Assembly: GCA_029777755.1 (NCBI GenBank)
Contig: JAKORQ010000578.1
Location: forward strand, 1 to 8,048
Origin: Planctomycetota bacterium
Lineage (GTDB): Bacteria; Planctomycetota; Phycisphaerae; Tepidisphaerales; Tepidisphaeraceae
Direction: 5' to 3'
Length of the DNA: 8,048 nucleotides
Under the pieces are notes generated by a model. The model did not search any database. It was not told where the DNA came from and saw only the letters and a program-made list of their open reading frames with translations. Shown one piece after another: positions 7,736 to 8,048 of this stretch. Made by a program: the position numbers and the translations under genes. Numbering within the stretch: the stretch's first letter is position 1; each line of letters opens with the position of its first letter.

Positions 7736-7808
7736 GGGAAGCAAGGTGATCCTCGGCGAACGTGTATGATCAGAGTCCGGGATACCGAGAGACGCGGCAA
7801 CCAGGACA

Positions 7809-7836
7809 GCGTTGACCTCTCGATGCCGGTCAATGC
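7809..7836. repeat. Inverted repeat, 9-bp stem with 10-base loop
   Basis: GCGTTGACC (7809-7817) pairs with GGTCAATGC (7828-7836), all nine positions pairing with one G-T wobble. The core TTGACC/GGTCAA is a perfect inverted repeat. It is the longest stem noticed in the intergenic region. It could be part of a terminator or a structured RNA, or a protein-binding site. No T run follows on either strand. Confidence 0.45.
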
Positions 7837-7875
7837 AAATGCTACTCGGGCAGACCTCCGCCGATTCGAACTCCC

Positions 7876-7893
7876 CGGCTTAAGGAAAAGCCG
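7876..7893. repeat. Inverted repeat CGGCTT/AAGCCG with AAGGAA loop
   Basis: A perfect 6-bp stem (7876-7881 with 7888-7893) encloses the loop AAGGAA on the + strand. It is followed at 7897-7909 by a smaller CACC/GGTG stem. Read on the - strand, the two stems lie just downstream of the - strand gene, with CTTTT between them, so they may help end that transcript. Confidence 0.4.
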
Positions 7894-7948
7894 ATCCACC
7901 TAAAGGGTGTCGCTTCTCCCGGGGCTGCATATCACGAGTGTTTTCTGC

Positions 7949-8048
7949 CTAGGTCAGCAGATTGAGGTCGATATCGACACCGGCGGCCTTCATGCGCCTC
8001 GCCAACTGGATCTGCCAGCCGCCGCTGGAATCGAGCTGCGACACCAGC
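7949..8048 (-). CDS. Unidentified protein, C-terminal 32 residues (5' end outside window)
   Basis: Reading the - strand from base 8047, 32 codons run to a TAG stop at 7951-7949, with the product ending MKAAGVDIDLNLLT. Of these 32 codons, 28 end in G or C, matching the strong third-position bias of the nuo genes and clearly above the intergenic DNA next to it. This supports a real gene 3' end converging on the MFS gene. The fragment is soluble in character, with an acidic and leucine-rich end, and has no motif I can assign to a family. A + strand frame is also open over these bases, but it has no good start and is less convincing. Confidence 0.55.
   Translation of the reverse strand, partial: LVSQLDSSGGWQIQLARRMKAAGVDIDLNLLT

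Larger units (their letters stand above)
7686..7948. other. Intergenic region between convergent genes
   Basis: These 263 bases separate the MFS gene from the 3' end of the - strand gene. No convincing coding frame or RNA gene is seen. Possible stem-loops are at 7703-7715 (CCAC/GTGG), 7717-7735, 7809-7836, 7876-7893 and 7897-7909 (CACC/GGTG). Transcripts from both sides should end here. None of the stems has a proper T run on the + strand, so classical intrinsic termination is not evident. Confidence 0.6.

Noticed and set aside
7742..7770. Possible promoter with -10-like TATGAT at 7765-7770
   Set aside because: No acceptable -35 element at the right distance (CAAGGT at 7742-7747), and no gene downstream on the + strand.
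7812..7846. TTGACC at 7812-7817 as a -35 box
   Set aside because: No TATAAT-like hexamer at 16-18 bases, and the motif is better explained as one arm of the 9-bp inverted repeat.
7648..7899. Possible 83-codon - strand gene overlapping the end of the MFS gene
   Set aside because: It overlaps the conserved MFS C-terminus, has Ser/Arg-rich translation typical of non-coding frames, and has no ribosome binding site that I can see.
7712..7903. Possible 63-codon + strand gene (or 45 codons from ATG 7766) in the intergenic region
   Set aside because: No ribosome binding site is seen before either start. About 30 of the 45 codons end in G or C, which is lower than in the real genes, and the frame overlaps several stem-loops. 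The product has no recognisable features.
7840..7925. tRNA-like signal on the - strand (GTTCGAATC, as in a T-loop, near two small stems)
   Set aside because: The T stem does not pair beyond one base, there is no acceptor stem, and the would-be anticodon loop has 6 or 8 bases rather than 7. Not a tRNA; at best a chance match.
1..8048. Search for a mobile element, CRISPR array, toxin-antitoxin pair or new defence system
   Set aside because: Almost all of the window is occupied by conserved complex I genes and an MFS transporter. I saw no direct-repeat array, terminal inverted repeats, integrase or transposase, or small gene pair.

Overview
The window is a GC-rich stretch of bacterial chromosome that encodes the membrane arm of respiratory complex I (NADH:quinone oxidoreductase), followed by a transporter gene. 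The + strand carries the 3' end of nuoJ, then complete nuoK, nuoL, nuoM and nuoN, in the standard bacterial order. A 12-helix major facilitator superfamily (MFS) transporter follows in the same orientation. A short region with several possible stem-loops comes next, and the last 100 bases hold the 3' end of an unidentified gene on the - strand, converging on the transporter.

The host is an aerobic or otherwise respiring bacterium with a strong preference for G or C at third codon positions. The transporter type and the weak or absent Shine-Dalgarno sequences would fit a planctomycete-like lineage, perhaps Phycisphaerae. That is an impression from protein style, not something the sequence proves.

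Layout: bases 1-356 nuoJ (5' end missing), 387-719 nuoK, 738-2879 nuoL, 2929-4506 nuoM, 4510-6135 nuoN, 6189-7685 MFS transporter, 7686-7948 intergenic, 7949-8048 partial gene on the - strand. The nuo genes are 3 to 49 bases apart and read as one operon. No promoter is visible for them, so it must lie upstream of the window.

NuoJ and NuoK form the quinone-proximal part of the membrane arm. NuoN, NuoM and NuoL are three related antiporter-like subunits, each offering a proton channel driven by quinone reduction. The key charged residues of these channels are present in all three: Glu in TM5, Lys in TM7, and Lys (NuoL, NuoN) or Glu (NuoM) in TM12. The enzyme should therefore be functional. The most unusual detail is a histidine-rich loop in NuoL (13 His in 33 residues), with a smaller His cluster at the matching TM13-TM14 position of NuoM. 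I found no mobile element, CRISPR array, RNA gene or defence system. This is mainly a housekeeping region with a few details worth a second look.
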